DNA of 64,000 nucleotides from Gordius sp. MW1. Taxonomy: Eukaryota; Nematomorpha; Gordioida; Gordea; Gordiidae. Positions 24,011-38,460 of this stretch are shown in pieces. The stretch is taken from contig OZ038533.1 of the NCBI GenBank assembly GCA_964036665.1, positions 8,826,413 through 8,890,412 of the forward strand, read 5' to 3'. The notes below the pieces were generated by a model. It worked only from the letters and a program-made list of their open reading frames with translations. It did not search any database and was not told where the DNA came from. The position numbers were made by a program, and so were the translations under genes. Positions within the stretch are counted from its first letter, which is position 1, and each line of letters opens with the position of its first letter.

Positions 24011-26076
24011 TTTCACATAGAATCGAAAAAATAAAATATTTTTACCTCAAAATTTTTCACATATTTTTCTTTGAACCGTATTCATCCGATGAAAGTTGTC
24101 GTTTTCAGACGTGGTTTCTATGATCCTAAGTAAAAATTTATCAGAATCTGTAAACTATTACTTTGAAATCATGATCGCATAGAGCCATTTTCAAAAATTA
24201 AGCACTCACGTTGCGATACAACAAACTAATCGCAACAATAAAACGTTGTCTTTTGTCAAAATGATAGTTCTCGCAGCTTAAAACCTCTTTTCAGAAGTCA
24301 ATCGAGGATAATAGGATTCTCAAATTGGCTTACTTTTATATATTTTTTCATGCTCTTTCACATAGAATTGAAAAAAATAAATATTCTTACCTCAAAATTT
24401 TTCACATATTTTTCTTTGAACCGTATTCATCCGATGAAAGTTGTCGTTTTCAGACGTGGTTTCTATGATCCCAAGTAAAAATTTATCAGAATCTAAAATC
24501 TATTACTTTGAAATCATGATCGCATAGAGCAGTTTTCAAAAATTAAGCACTCACGTTGCGATACAACAAACTAATCGCAACAATAAATCGTTGTCTTTTG
24601 TCAAAATGATAGTTCTCGCAGCTTAAAACCACTTTTCGGATGTCAATCGAGGATAATAGGATTCTCATATTGGCTTACTTTTATATATTTTTTCATGCTC
24701 TTTCACATAGAATTTAAAAAATAAAATATTTTTACCTCAAAATTTTTCACATATTTTTCTTTGAACCGTATTCATGCGATGAAAGTTGTCGTTTTCAGAC
24801 GTGGTTTCTATGATCCCAAGTAAAAATTTATCAGAATCTGAAAACTATCGCTTTTAAATCATGATCGCATAGAGCCATTTTCAAAAATTAAGCACTCACG
24901 TTGCGATACAACAAACTAATCGCAACAATAAAACATTGTCTTTTGTCAAAATGATAGTTCTCGAAGCTTAAAACCTCTTTTCGGAAGTCAATCGAGGATA
25001 ATAGGATTTTCAAATTGTCTTACTTTTATATTTTTTTTTCATGCTCTTTGACATATAATCGAAAAATAAATATTTTTACCTCAAAATTTTTCACATATTT
25101 TTCTTTGAACCGTATTCATCCGATGAAAGTTGTCGTTTTCAGACGTGGTTTGTATGATCATAAGTAAAAATTTATCAGAATCTGTAAACTATTACTTTGA
25201 AATCATGATCGCATAGAGCCATTTTCAAAAATTAAGCACTCACGTTGCGATACAACAAACTAATCGCAACAATAAAACGTTGTCTTTTGTCAAAATGATA
25301 GTTCTCGCAGCTTAAAACCTCTTTTCAGAAGTCAATCGAGGATAATAGGATTCTCAAATTGGCTTACTTTTATATATTTTTTCATGCTCTTTCACATAGA
25401 ATCGAAAAAAATAAATATTTTTACCTCAAAATTTTTCACATTTTCTTTGAACCGTATTCATCCGATGAAAGTTGTCGTTTTCAGACGTGGTTTCTATGAT
25501 CCCATGTAAAAATTTATCAGAATCTAAAAACTATTACTTTGAAATCATGATCGCATAGAGCAGTTTTCGAAAATTAAGCACTCACGTTGCGATACAACAA
25601 ACTAATCGCAACAATAAAACGTTGTCTTTTGTCAAAATGATAGTTCTCGCAGCTTAAAACCTCTTTTCGGAAGTCAATCGAGGATAATAGGATTCTCAAA
25701 TTGGCTTACTTTTATATATTTTTTCATGCTCTTTCACATAGAATCGAAAAAATAAAATATTTTTACCTCAAAATTTTTCACATATTTTTCTTTGAACCGT
25801 ATTCATCCGATGAAAGTTGTCGTTTTCAGACGTGGTTTCTATGATCCCAAGTAAAAATTTATCAGAATCTAAAAACTATTACTTTGAAATCATGATCGCA
25901 TAGAGCAGTTTTCAAAAATTAAGCACTCACGTTGCGATACAACAAACTAATCGCAACAATAAAACGTTGTCTTTTGTCAAAATGATAGTTCTCGCTGTTT
26001 AAAACCTCTTTTCGGAAGTCAATCGAGGATAATAGGATTCTCAAATTGGCTTACTTTTATATATTTTTTCATGCTC
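24011..26076 (+). repeat. 6-mer higher-order repeat (2,066 bp), copy 2
   Basis: Tandem copy of the preceding 6-mer. I noticed only isolated differences, such as CATGCGATG near 24775 and TTCTCGCTGTTTAAAACC near 25995. A third copy starts but enters at the ATTGAAAAAAATAAATATTC monomer, skipping the ATCCTAAG monomer. Confidence 0.93.
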
Positions 26077-26272
26077 TTTCACATAGAATTGAAAAAAATA
26101 AATATTCTTACCTCAAAATTTTTCACATATTTTTCTTTTAACCGTATTCATCCGATGAAAGTTGTCGTTTTCAGACGTGGTTTCTATGATCCCAAGTAAA
26201 AATTTATCAGAATCTAAAATCTATTACTTTGAAATCATGATCGCATAGAGCAGTTTTCAAAAATTAAGCACT

Positions 26273-27990
26273 CACGTTGCGATACAACAAACTAATCGCA
26301 ACAATAAATCGTTGTCTTTTGTCAAAATGATTGTTCTCGCAGCTTAAAACCTCTTTTCGGAAGTCAATCGAGGATAATAGGATTCTCAAATTGGCTTACT
26401 TTTATATATTTTTTCATGCTCTTTCACATAGAATCGAAAAAAATTAATATTTTTACCTCAAAATTTTTCACATTTTCTTTGAACCGTATTCATCCGATGA
26501 AAGTTGTCGTTTTCAGACGTGGTTTCTATGATCCCAAGTAAAAATTTATTAGAATCTAAAAACTATTACTTTGAAATCATGATCGCATAGAGCAGTTTTC
26601 AAATTAAGCACTCATGTTGCGATACAACAAACTAATCGCAACAATAAAACGTTGTCTTTTGTCAAAATGATAGTTCTCGCAGCTTAAAACCTCTTTTCGG
26701 AAGTCAATCGAGGATAATAGGATTCTCAAATTTGCTATCTTTTATATATTTTCATGCTCTTTCACATAGAATCGAAAAAAATAAATATTTTTACCTCAAA
26801 ATTTTTCACATATTTTTCTTTGAACCGTATTCATCCGATGAAAGTTGTCGTTTTCAGACGTGTATTCTATGATCCCAAGTAAAAATTTATCAGAATCTAA
26901 AAACTATTACTTTGAAATCATGATCGCATAGAGCAGTTTTCAAAAATTAAGCACTCACGTTGCGATACAACAAACTAATCGCAACAATAAAACGTTGTCT
27001 TTTGTCAAAATGATAGTTCTCGCAGCTTAAAACCTCTTTTCGGAAGTCAATCGAGGATAATAGGATTCTCAAATTGGCTTACTTTTATATATTTTTTCAT
27101 GCTCTTTCACATCGAATCGAAAAAAATAAATATTTTTACCTCAAAATTTTTCACATATTTTTCTTTGAACCGTATTCATCCGATGAAAGTTGTCGTTTTC
27201 AGACGTGGTTTCTTAGATCCCAAGTAAAAATTTATCAGAATCTAAAAACTATTACTTTGAAATCATGATCGCATAGAGCAGTTTTCAAAAATTAAGCACT
27301 CACGTTGCGATACAACAAACTAATCGCAACAATAAATCGTTGTCTTTTGTCAAAATGATAGTTCTCGCAGCTTAAAACCTCTTTTCGGAAGTCAATCGAG
27401 GATAATAGGATCCTCAAATTGGCTTACTTTTATATATTTTTTCATGCTCTTTCACATAGAATCGAAAAAATAAAATATTTTTACCTCAAAATTTTTCACA
27501 TATTTTTCTTTGAACCGTATTCATCCGATGAAAGTTGTCGTTTTCAGACGTGGTTTCTATGATCCCAAGTAAAAATTTATCAGAATCTACAAACTATTAC
27601 TTTGAAATCATGATCGCATAGAGCAGTTTTCAAAAATTAAGCACTCACGTTGCGATACAACAAACTAATCGCAACAATAAAACGTTGTCTTTTGTCAAAA
27701 TGATAGTTCTCGCAGCTTAAAACCTCTTTTCGGAAGTCAATCGAGGATAATAGGATTCTCAAATTGGCTTACTTTTATATATTTTTTCATCCTCTTTCAT
27801 ATAGAATCGAAAAAAATAAATATTTTTACCTCAAAATTTTTCACATATTTTTCTTTGAACCGTATTCATCCGATGAAAGTTGTCGTTTTCAGACGTGGTT
27901 TCTATGATCCCAAGTAAAAACTTATCAGAATCTAAAATCTATTACTTTGAAATCATGATCGCATAGAGCAGTTTTCAAAAATTAAGCACT
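26273..27990 (+). repeat. 5-mer-spaced higher-order repeat (~1,720 bp period), copy 1
   Basis: Landmarks 26273, 26613, 26956, 27301 and 27646 pair with 27991, 28333, 28676, 29021 and 29363 at offsets of 1,717-1,720 bp. Shared variants are AAAAAAATTAATATT with CACATTTTCTTTG and CTCATGTTGCG, CAAATTTGCTATC with GACGTGTATTCTATG, CACATCGAATCG, and AGGATCCTCAAATT. Confidence 0.88.
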
Positions 27991-29707
27991 CACGTTGCGA
28001 TACAACAAACTAATCGCAACAATAAATCGTTGTCTTTTGTCAAAATGATAGTTCTCGCAGTTTAAAACCTCTTTTCGGAAGTCAATCGAGGATAATAGGA
28101 TTCTCAAATTGGCTTACTATTATATATTTTTTCATGCTCTTTCACATAGAATCGAAAAAAATTAATATTTTTACCTCAAAATTTTTCACATTTTCTTTGA
28201 ACCGTATTCATCCGATGAAAGTTGTCGTTTTCAGACGTGGTTTCTATGATCCCAAGTAAAAATTTATCAGAATCTAAAAACTATTACTTTGAAATCATGA
28301 TCGCATAGAGCAGTTTTCAAAAATTAAGCACTCATGTTGCGATACAACAAACTAATCGCAACAATAAAACGTTGTCTTTTGTCAAAATGATAGTTCTCGC
28401 AGCTTAAAACCTCTTTTCGGAAGTCAATCGAGGATAATAGGATTCTCAAATTTGCTATCTTTTATATATTTTCATGCTCTTTCACATAGAATCGAAAAAA
28501 ATAAATATTTTTACCTCAAAATTTTTCACATATTTTTCTTTGAACCGTATTCATCCGATGAAAGTTGTCGTTTTCAGACGTGTATTCTATGATCCCAAGT
28601 AAAAATTTATCAGAATCTAAAAACTATTACTTTGAAATCATGATCGCATAGAGCAGTTTTCAAAAATTAAGCACTCACGTTGCGATACAACAAACTAATC
28701 GCAACAATAAAACGTTGTCTTTTGTCAAAATGATAGTTCTCGCAGCTTAAAACCTCTTTTCGGAAGTCAATCGAGGATAATAGGATTCTCAAATTGGCTT
28801 ACTTTTATATATTTTTTCATGCTCTTTCACATCGAATCGAAAAAAATAAATATTTTTACCTCAAAATTTTTCACATATTTTTCTTTGAACCGTATTCATC
28901 CGATGAAAGTTGTCGTTTTCAGACGTGGTTTATATGATCCCAAGTAAAAATTTATCAGAATCTAAAAACTATTACTTTGAAATCATGATCGCATAGAGCA
29001 GTTTTCAAAAATTAAGCACTCACGTTGCGATACAACAAACTAATCGCAACAATAAATCGTTGTCTTTTGTCAAAATGATAGTTCTCGCAGCTTAAAACCT
29101 CTTTTCGGAAGTCAATCGAGGATAATAGGATCCTCAAATTGGCTTACTTTTATATATTTTTTCATGCTCTTTCACATAGAATCGAAAAAATAAAATATTT
29201 TTACCTCAAAATTTTTCACATATTTTTCTTTGAACCGTATTCATCCGATGAAAGTTGTTTTCAGACGTGGTTTCTATGATCCCAAGTAAAAATTTATCAG
29301 AATCTAAAAACTATTACTTTGAAATCATGATCGCATAGTGCAGTTTTCAAAAATTAAGCACTCACGTTGCGATACATCAAACTAATCGCAACAATAAAAC
29401 GTTGTCTTTTGTCAAAATGATAGTTCTCGCAGCTTAAAACCTCTTTTCGGAAGTCAATCGAGGATAATAGGATTCTCAAATTGGCTTACTTTTATATATT
29501 TCTTCATGCTCTTTCACATAGAATCGAAAAAAATAAATATTTTTACCTCAAAATTTTTCACATATTTTTCTTTGAACCGTATTCATCCGATGAAAGTTGT
29601 CGTTTTCAGACGTGGTTTCTATGATCCCAAGTAAAAATTTATCAGAATCTAAAAACTATTACTTTGAAATCATGATCGCATAGAGCAGTTTTCAAAAATT
29701 AAGCACT
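27991..29707 (+). repeat. 5-mer-spaced higher-order repeat (~1,720 bp period), copy 2
   Basis: Second copy of 26273-27990, with private changes GTTTATATGATCC near 28929, GAAAGTTGTTTTCAG (3 bp lost) near 29249, ATAGTGCAG and ATACATCAAAC. Confidence 0.87.
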
Positions 29708-31241
29708 CACGTTGCGATACAACAAACTAATCGCAACAATAAAACGTTGTCTTTTGTCAAAATGATAGTTCTCGCAGCTTAAAACCTCTTTTCGGAAGTC
29801 AATCGAGGATAATAGGATTCTCAAATTGGCTTACTTTTATATATTTTTTCATGCTCTTTCACATCGAATCGAAAAAAATAAATATTTTTACCTCAAAATT
29901 TTTCACATATTTTTCTTTGAACCGTATTCATCCGATGAAAGTTGTCGTTTTCAGACGTGGTTTCTTAGATCCCAAGTAAAAATTTATCAGAATCTAAAAA
30001 CTATTACTTTGAAATCATGATCGCATAGAGCAGTTTTCAAAAATTAAGCACTCACGTTGCGATACATCAAACTAATCGCAACAATAAAACGTTGTCTTTT
30101 GTCAAAATGATAGTTCTCGCAGCTTAAAACCTCTTTTCGGAAGTCAATCGAGGATAATAGGATTCTCAAATTGGCTTACTTTTATATATTTCTTCATGCT
30201 CTTTCACATAGAATCGAAAAAAATAAATATTTTTACCTCAAAATTTTTCACATTTTCTTTGAACCGTATTCATCCGATGAAAGTTGTCGTTTTCAGACGT
30301 GGTTTCTATGATCCCAAGTAAAAATTTATCAGAATCTAAAATCTATTACTTTGAAATCATGATCGCATAGAGCAGTTTTCAAAAATTAAGCACTCACGTT
30401 GCGATACAACAAACTAATCGCAACAATAAATCGTTGTCTTTTGTCAAAATGATAGTTCTCGCAGCTTAAAACCTCTTTTCGGAAGTCAATCGAGGATAAT
30501 AGGATTCTCAAATTGGCTTACTTTTATATATTTTTTCATGCTCTTTCACATAGAATCGAAAAAAATTAATATTTTTACCTCAAAGTTTTTCACATTTTCT
30601 TTGAAACGTATTCATCCGATGAAAGTTGTCGTTTTCAGACGTGGTTTCTATGATCCCAAGTAAAAATTTATCAGAATCTAAAAACTATTACTTTGAAATC
30701 ATGATCGCATAGAGCAGTTTTCAAAAATTAAGCACTCATGTTGCGATACAACAAACTAATCGCAACAATAAAACGTTGTCTTTTGTCAAAATGATAGTTC
30801 TCGCAGCTTAAAACCTCTAATCGGAAGTCAATCGAGGATAATAGGATTCTCAAATTTGCTATCTTTTATATATTTTCATGCTCTTTCACATAGAATCGAA
30901 AAAAATAAATATTTTTACCTCAAAATTTTTCACATATTTTTTTTTGAACCGTATTCATCCGATGAAAGTTGTCGTTTTCAGACGTGTATTCTATGATCCC
31001 AAGTAAAAATTTATCAGAATCTAAAAACTATTACTTTGAAATCATGATCGCATAGAGCAGTTTTCAAAAGTTAAGCACTCACGTTGCGATACAACAAACT
31101 GATCGCAATAATAAAACGTTGTCTTTTGTCAAAATGATAGTTCTCGCAGCTTAAAACCTCTTTTCGGAAGTCAATCGAGGATAATAGGATTCTCAAATTT
31201 GCTATCTTTTATATATTTTCATGCTCTTTCACATAGAATCG
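28840..31241 (+). repeat. 7-mer higher-order repeat (2,402 bp), copy 1
   Basis: Landmarks 29021, 29363, 29708, 30053, 30395, 30737 and 31080 recur at 31423, 31765, 32110, 32455, 32797, 33139 and 33482, each shifted by exactly 2,402 bp. Diagnostic variants are GTTTATATGATCC, GAAAGTTGTTTTCAG, TATTTCTTCATGC, GTTTCTTAGATCC, CAAAGTTTTTCAC with TTTGAAACG, CCTCTAATCGG, and CAAAAGTTAAGC with CTGATCGCAATAAT. Confidence 0.94.
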
Positions 31242-33643
31242 AAAAAAATAAATATTTTTACCTCAAAATTTTTCACATATTTTTCTTTGAACCGTATTCA
31301 TCCGATGAAAGTTGTCGTTTTCAGACGTGGTTTATATGATCCCAAGTAAAAATTTATCAGAATCTAAAAACTATTACTTTGAAATCATGATCGCATAGAG
31401 CAGTTTTCAAAAATTAAGCACTCACGTTGCGATACAACAAACTAATCGCAACAATAAATCGTTGTCTTTTGTCAAAATGATAGTTCTCGCAGCTTAAAAC
31501 CTCTTTTCGGAAGTCAATCGAGGATAATAGGATCCTCAAATTGGCTTACTTTTATATATTTTTTCATGCTCTTTCACATAGAATCGAAAAAATAAAATAT
31601 TTTTACCTCAAAATTTTTCACATATTTTTCTTTGAACCGTATTCATCCGATGAAAGTTGTTTTCAGACGTGGTTTCTATGATCCCAAGTAAAAATTTATC
31701 AGAATCTAAAAACTATTACTTTGAAATCATGATCGCATAGTGCAGTTTTCAAAAATTAAGCACTCACGTTGCGATACATCAAACTAATCGCAACAATAAA
31801 ACGTTGTCTTTTGTCAAAATGATAGTTCTCGCAGCTTAAAACCTCTTTTCGGAAGTCAATCGAGGATAATAGGATTCTCAAATTGGCTTACTTTTATATA
31901 TTTCTTCATGCTCTTTCACATAGAATCGAAAAAAATAAATATTTTTACCTCAAAATTTTTCACATATTTTTCTTTGAACCGTATTCATCCGATGAAAGTT
32001 GTCGTTTTCAGACGTGGTTTCTATGATCCCAAGTAAAAATTTATCAGAATCTAAAAACTATTACTTTGAAATCATGATCGCATAGAGCAGTTTTCAAAAA
32101 TTAAGCACTCACGTTGCGATACAACAAACTAATCGCAACAATAAAACGTTGTCTTTTGTCAAAATGATAGTTCTCGCAGCTTAAAACCTCTTTTCGGAAG
32201 TCAATCGAGGATAATAGGATTCTCAAATTGGCTTACTTTTATATATTTTTTCATGCTCTTTCACATCGAATCGAAAAAAATAAATATTTTTACCTCAAAA
32301 TTTTTCACATATTTTTCTTTGAACCGTATTCATCCGATGAAAGTTGTCGTTTTCAGACGTGGTTTCTTAGATCCCAAGTAAAAATTTATCAGAATCTAAA
32401 AACTATTACTTTGAAATCATGATCGCATAGAGCAGTTTTCAAAAATTAAGCACTCACGTTGCGATACATCAAACTAATCGCAACAATAAAACGTTGTCTT
32501 TTGTCAAAATGATAGTTCTCGCAGCTTAAAACCTCTTTTCGGAAGTCAATCGAGGATAATAGGATTCTCAAATTGGCTTACTTTTATATATTTCTTCATG
32601 CTCTTTCACATAGAATCGAAAAAAATAAATATTTTTACCTCAAAATTTTTCACATTTTCTTTGAACCGTATTCATCCGATGAAAGTTGTCGTTTTCAGAC
32701 GTGGTTTCTATGATCCCAAGTAAAAATTTATCAGAATCTAAAATCTATTACTTTGAAATCATGATCGCATAGAGCAGTTTTCAAAAATTAAGCACTCACG
32801 TTGCGATACAACAAACTAATCGCAACAATAAATCGTTGTCTTTTGTCAAAATGATAGTTCTCGCAGCTTAAAACCTCTTTTCGGAAGTCAATCGAGGATA
32901 ATAGGATTCTCAAATTGGCTTACTTTTATATATTTTTTCATGCTCTTTCACATAGAATCGAAAAAAATTAATATTTTTACCTCAAAGTTTTTCACATTTT
33001 CTTTGAAACGTATTCATCCGATGAAAGTTGTCGTTTTCAGACGTGGTTTCTATGATCCCAAGTAAAAATTTATCAGAATCTAAAAACTATTACTTTGAAA
33101 TCATGATCGCATAGAGCAGTTTTCAAAAATTAAGCACTCATGTTGCGATACAACAAACTAATCGCAACAATAAAACGTTGTCTTTTGTCAAAATGATAGT
33201 TCTCGCAGCTTAAAACCTCTAATCGGAAGTCAATCGAGGATAATAGGATTCTCAAATTTGCTATCTTTTATATATTTTCATGCTCTTTCACATAGAATCG
33301 AAAAAAATAAATATTTTTACCTCAAAATTTTTCACATATTTTTTTTTGAACCGTATTCATCCGATGAAAGTTGTCGTTTTCAGACGTGTATTCTATGATC
33401 CCAAGTAAAAATTTATCAGAATCTAAAAACTATTACTTTGAAATCATGATCGCATAGAGCAGTTTTCAAAAGTTAAGCACTCACGTTGCGATACAACAAA
33501 CTGATCGCAATAATAAAACGTTGTCTTTTGTCAAAATGATAGTTCTCGCAGCTTAAAATCTCTTTTCGGAAGTCAATCGAGGATAATAGGATTCTCAAAT
33601 TTGCTATCTTTTATATATTTTCATGCTCTTTCACATAGAATCG
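31242..33643 (+). repeat. 7-mer higher-order repeat (2,402 bp), copy 2
   Basis: Tandem copy of the preceding 7-mer, virtually identical by eye; I noticed TTAAAATCTC near 33553 against TTAAAACCTC near 31151. The unit partly overlaps the second 5-mer copy, so this duplication post-dates the 1,720-bp one. Confidence 0.94.
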
Positions 33644-36600
33644 AAAAAAATAAATATTTTTACCTCAAAATTTTTCACATATTTTTCTTTGAACCGTATT
33701 CATCCGATGAAAGTTGTCGTTTTCAGACGTGGTTTCTATGATCCCAAGTAAAAATTTATCAGAATCTAAAAACTATTACTTTGAAATCATGATCGCATAG
33801 AGCAGTTTTAAAAAATTAAGCACTCACGTTGCGATACAACAAACTAATCGCAACAATAAATCGTTGTCTTTTGTCAAAATGATAGTTCTCGCAGCTTAAA
33901 ACCTCATTTCGGAAGTCAATCGAGGATAATAGGATCCTCAAATTGGCTTACTTTTATATATTTTTTCATGCTCTTTCACATAGAATCGAAAAAATAAAAT
34001 ATTTTTACCTCAAAATTTTTCACATATTTTTCTTTGAACCGTATTCATCCGATGAAAGTTGTCGTTTTCAGACGTGGTTTCTATGATCCCAAGTAAAAAT
34101 TTATCAGAATCTAAAAACTATTACTTTGAAATCATGATCGCATAGAGCAGTTTTCAAAAATTAAGCACTCACGTTGCGATACAACAAACTAATCGCAACA
34201 ATAAAACGTTGTCTTTTGTCAAAATGATAGTTCTCGTAGCTTAAAACCTCTTTTCGGAAGTCAATCGAGGATAATAGGATTCTCAAATTGGCTTACTTTT
34301 ATATATTTTTTTATGCTCTTTCACATAGAATCGAAAAAAATAAATATTTTTACCTCAAAATTTTTCACATATTTTTCTTTGAACCGTATTCATCCGATGA
34401 AAGTTGTCGTTTTCAGACGTGGTTTCTATGATCCCAAGTAAAAATTTATCAGAATCTAAAATCTATTACTTTGAAATCATGATTGCATAGAGCAGTTTTC
34501 AAAAATTAAGCACTCACGTTGCGATACAACAAACTAATCGCAACAATAAATCGTTGTCTTTTGTCAAAATGATAGTTCTCGCAGCTTAAAACCTCTTTTC
34601 GGAAGTCAATCGAGGATAATAGGATTCTCAAATTGGCTTACTTTTATATATTTTTTCATGCTCTTTCACATAGAATCGAAAAAAATTAATATTTTTACCT
34701 CAAAATTTTTCACATTTTCTTTGAACCGTATTCATCCGATGAAAGTTGTCGTTTTCAGACGTGGTTTCTATGATCCCAAGTAAAAATTTATCAGAATCTA
34801 AAAACTATTACTTTGAAATCATGATCGCATAGAGCAGTTTTCAAAAATTAAGCACTCATGTTGCGATACAACAAACTAATCGCAACAATAAATCGTTGTC
34901 TTTTGTCAAAATGATAGTTCTCGCAGCTTAAAACCTCTTTTCGGAAGTCAATCGAGGATAATAGGAATCTCAAATTGGCTTACTTTTATATATTTTTTCA
35001 TGCTCTTTCACATAGAATCAAAAAAAATAAATATTTTTGCCTCAAAATTTTTCACATATTTTTCTTTGAACCGTATTCATCCGATGAAAGTTGTCGTTTT
35101 CAGACGTGGTTTCTATGATCCCAAGTAAAAATTTATCAGAATCTAAAAACTATTACTTTGAAATCATGATCGCATAGAGCAGTTTTCAAAAATTAAGCAC
35201 TCACGTTGCGATACAACAAACTAATCGCAACAATAAATAGTTGTCTTTTGTCAAAATGATAGTTCTCGCAGCTTAAAACCTCTTTTCGGAAGTCAATCGA
35301 GGATAATAGGAATCTCAAATTGGCTTACTTTTATATATTTTTTCATGCTCTTTCACATATAATCAAAAAAAAATAAATATTTTTGCCTCAAAATTTTTCA
35401 CATATTTTTCTTTGAACCGTATTCATCCGATGAAAGTTGTCGTTTTCAGACGTGGTTTCTATGATCCCAAGTAAAAATTTATCAGAATCTAAAAACTATT
35501 ACTTTGAAATCATGATCGCATAGAGCAGTTTTAAAAAATTAAGCACTCACGTTGCGATACAACAAACTAATCGCAACAATAAAACGTTGTCTTTTGTCAA
35601 AATGATAGTTCTCGCAGCTTAAAACCTCTTTTCGGAAGTCAATCGAGGATAATAGGATTCTCAAATTGGCTTACTTTTATATATTTTTTCATGCTCTTTC
35701 ACATAGAATCGAAAAAAATAAATATTTTTACCTCAAAATTTTTCACATATTTTTCTTTGAACCGTATTCATCCGATGAAAGTTGTCGTTTTCAGACGTGG
35801 TTTCTATGATCCCAAGTAAAAATTTTATCAGAATCTAAAAACTATTACTTTGAAATCATGATCGCATGGAGCAGTTTTCAAAAATTAAGCACTCACGTTG
35901 CGATACAACAAACTAATCGCAACAATAAATCGTTGTCTTTTGTCAAAATGATAGTTCTCGCAGCTTAAAACCTCTTTTCGGAAGTCAATCGAGGATAATA
36001 GGAATCTCAAATTGGCTTACTTTTATATATTTTTTCATGCTCTTTCACATAGAATCAAAAAAAAAAAATATTTTTGCCTCAAAATTTTTCACATATTTTT
36101 CTTAGAACCGTATTCATCCGATGAAAGTTGTCGTTTTCAGAAGTGGTTTCTATGATCCCAAGTAAAAATTTATCAGAATCTAAAAACTATTACTTTGAAA
36201 TCATGATCGCATAGAGCAGTTTTCAAAAATTAAGCACTCACGTTGCGATACAACAAACTAATCGCAACAATAAATCGTTGTCTTTTGTCAAAATGATAGT
36301 TCTCGCAGCTTAAAACCTCTTTTCGGAAGTCAATCGAGGATAATAGGAATCTCAAATTGGCTTACTTTTATATATTTTTTCATGCTCTTTCACATAGAAT
36401 CAAAAAAAATAAATATTTTTGCCTCAAAATTTTTCACATATTTTTCTTTGAACCGTATTCATCCGATGAAAGTTGTCGTTTTCAGACGTGGTTTCTATGA
36501 TCCCAAGTAAAAATTTATCAGAATCTAAAAACTATTACTTTGAAATCATGATCGCATAGAGCAGTTTTCAAAAATTAAGCACTCACGTTGCGATACAACA

Positions 36601-36659
36601 AACTAATCGCAACAATAAATCGTTGTCTTTTGTCAAAATGATAGTTCTCGCAGCTTAAA

Positions 36660-38460
36660 ACCTCTTTTCGGAAGTCAATCGAGGATAATAGGATTCTCAA
36701 ATTGGCTTACTTTTATATATTTTTTCATGCTCTTTCACATAGAATCGAAAAAAATTAATATTTTTACCTCAAAATTTTTCACATTTTCTTTGAACCGTAT
36801 TCATCCGATGAAAGTTGTCGTTTTCAGACGTGGTTTCTATGATCCCAAGTAAAAATTTATCAGAATCTAAAAACTATTACTTTGAAATCATGATCGCATA
36901 GAGCAGTTTTCAAAAATTAAGCACTCATGTTGCGATACAACAAACTAATCGCAACAATAAAACGTTGTCTTTTGTCAAAATGATAGTTCTCGCAGCTTAA
37001 AACCTCTAATCGGAAGTCAATCGAGGATAATAGGATTCTCAAATTTGCTATCTTTTATATATTTTCATGCTCTTTCACATAGAATCGAAAAAAATAAATA
37101 TTTTTACCTCAAAATTTTTCACATATTTTTCTTTGAACCGTATTCATCCGATGAAAGTTGTCGTTTTCAGACGTGTATTCTATGATCCCAAGTAAAAATT
37201 TATCAGAATCTAAAAACTATTACTTTGAAATCATGATCGCATAGAGCAGTTTTAAAAAATTAAGCACTCACGTTGCGATACAACAAACTAATCGCAACAA
37301 TAAAACGTTGTCTTTTGTCAAAATGATAGTTCTCGCAGCTTAAAACCTCTTTTCGGAAGTCAATCGAGGATAATAGGATTCTCAAATTGGCTTACTTTTA
37401 TATATTTTTTCATGCTCTTTTACATAGAATCGAAAAAAATAAATATTTTTACCTCAAAATTTTTCACATATTTTTCTTTGAACCGTATTCATCCGATCAA
37501 AGTTGTCGTTTTCAGACGTGGTTTCTATGATCCCAAGTAAAAATTTATCAGAATCTAAAAACTATTACTTTGAAATCATGATCGCATAGAGCAGTTTTCA
37601 AAAATTAAGCACTCACGTTGCGATACAACAAACTAATCGCAACAATAAATCGTTGTCTTTTGTCAAAATGATAGTTCTCGCAGCTTAAAACCTCTTTTCG
37701 GAAGTCAATCGAGGATAATAGGAATCTCAAATTGGCTTACTTTTATATATTTTTTCATGCTCTTTCACATAGAATCAAAAAAAATAAATATTTTTGCCTC
37801 AAAATTTTTCACATATTTTTCTTTGAACCGTATTCATCCGATGAAAGTTGTCGTTTTCAGACGTGGTTTCTATGATCCCAAGTAAAAATTTATCAGAATC
37901 TAAAAACTATTACTTTGAAATCATGATCGCATAGAGCAGTTTTCAAAAATTAAGCACTCACGTTGCGATACAACAAACTAATCGCAACAATAAAACGTTG
38001 TCTTTTGTCAAAATGATAGTTCTCGCAGCTTAAAACCTCTTTTCGGAAGTCAATCGAGGATAATAGGATTCTCAAATTGGCTTACTTTTATATATTTTTT
38101 CATGCTCTTTCACATAGAATCAAAAAAAATAAATATTTTTACCTCAAAATTTTTCACATATTTTTCTTTGAACCGTATTCATCCGATGAAAGTTGTCGTT
38201 TTCAGTGGTTTCTATGATCCCAAGTAAAAATTTATCAGAATCTAAAAACTATTACTTTGAAATCATGATCGCATAGAGCAGTTTTCAAAAATTAAGCACT
38301 CACGTTGCGATACAACAAACTAATCGCAACAATAAAACGTTGTCTTTTGTCAAAATGATAATTCTCGCAGCTTAAAACCTCTTTTCGGAAGTCAATCGAC
38401 GATAATAGGATTCTCAAATTGGCTTACTTTTATATATTTTTTCATGCTCTTTCACATAGA
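36660..38460 (+). repeat. 14-mer-spaced higher-order repeat (4,810 bp period), copy 1
   Basis: Landmarks 36926, 37269, 37614, 37959 and 38301 pair with 41736, 42079, 42424, 42769 and 43112 at offsets of 4,810-4,811 bp. Shared variants are CTCATGTTGCG, CCTCTAATCGG with CAAATTTGCTATC, CCGATCAAAG, AGGAATCTC with TTTTTGCCTC, TTTTCAGTGGTTTC (3 bp lost), and AATCGACGATAAT. Confidence 0.88.
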
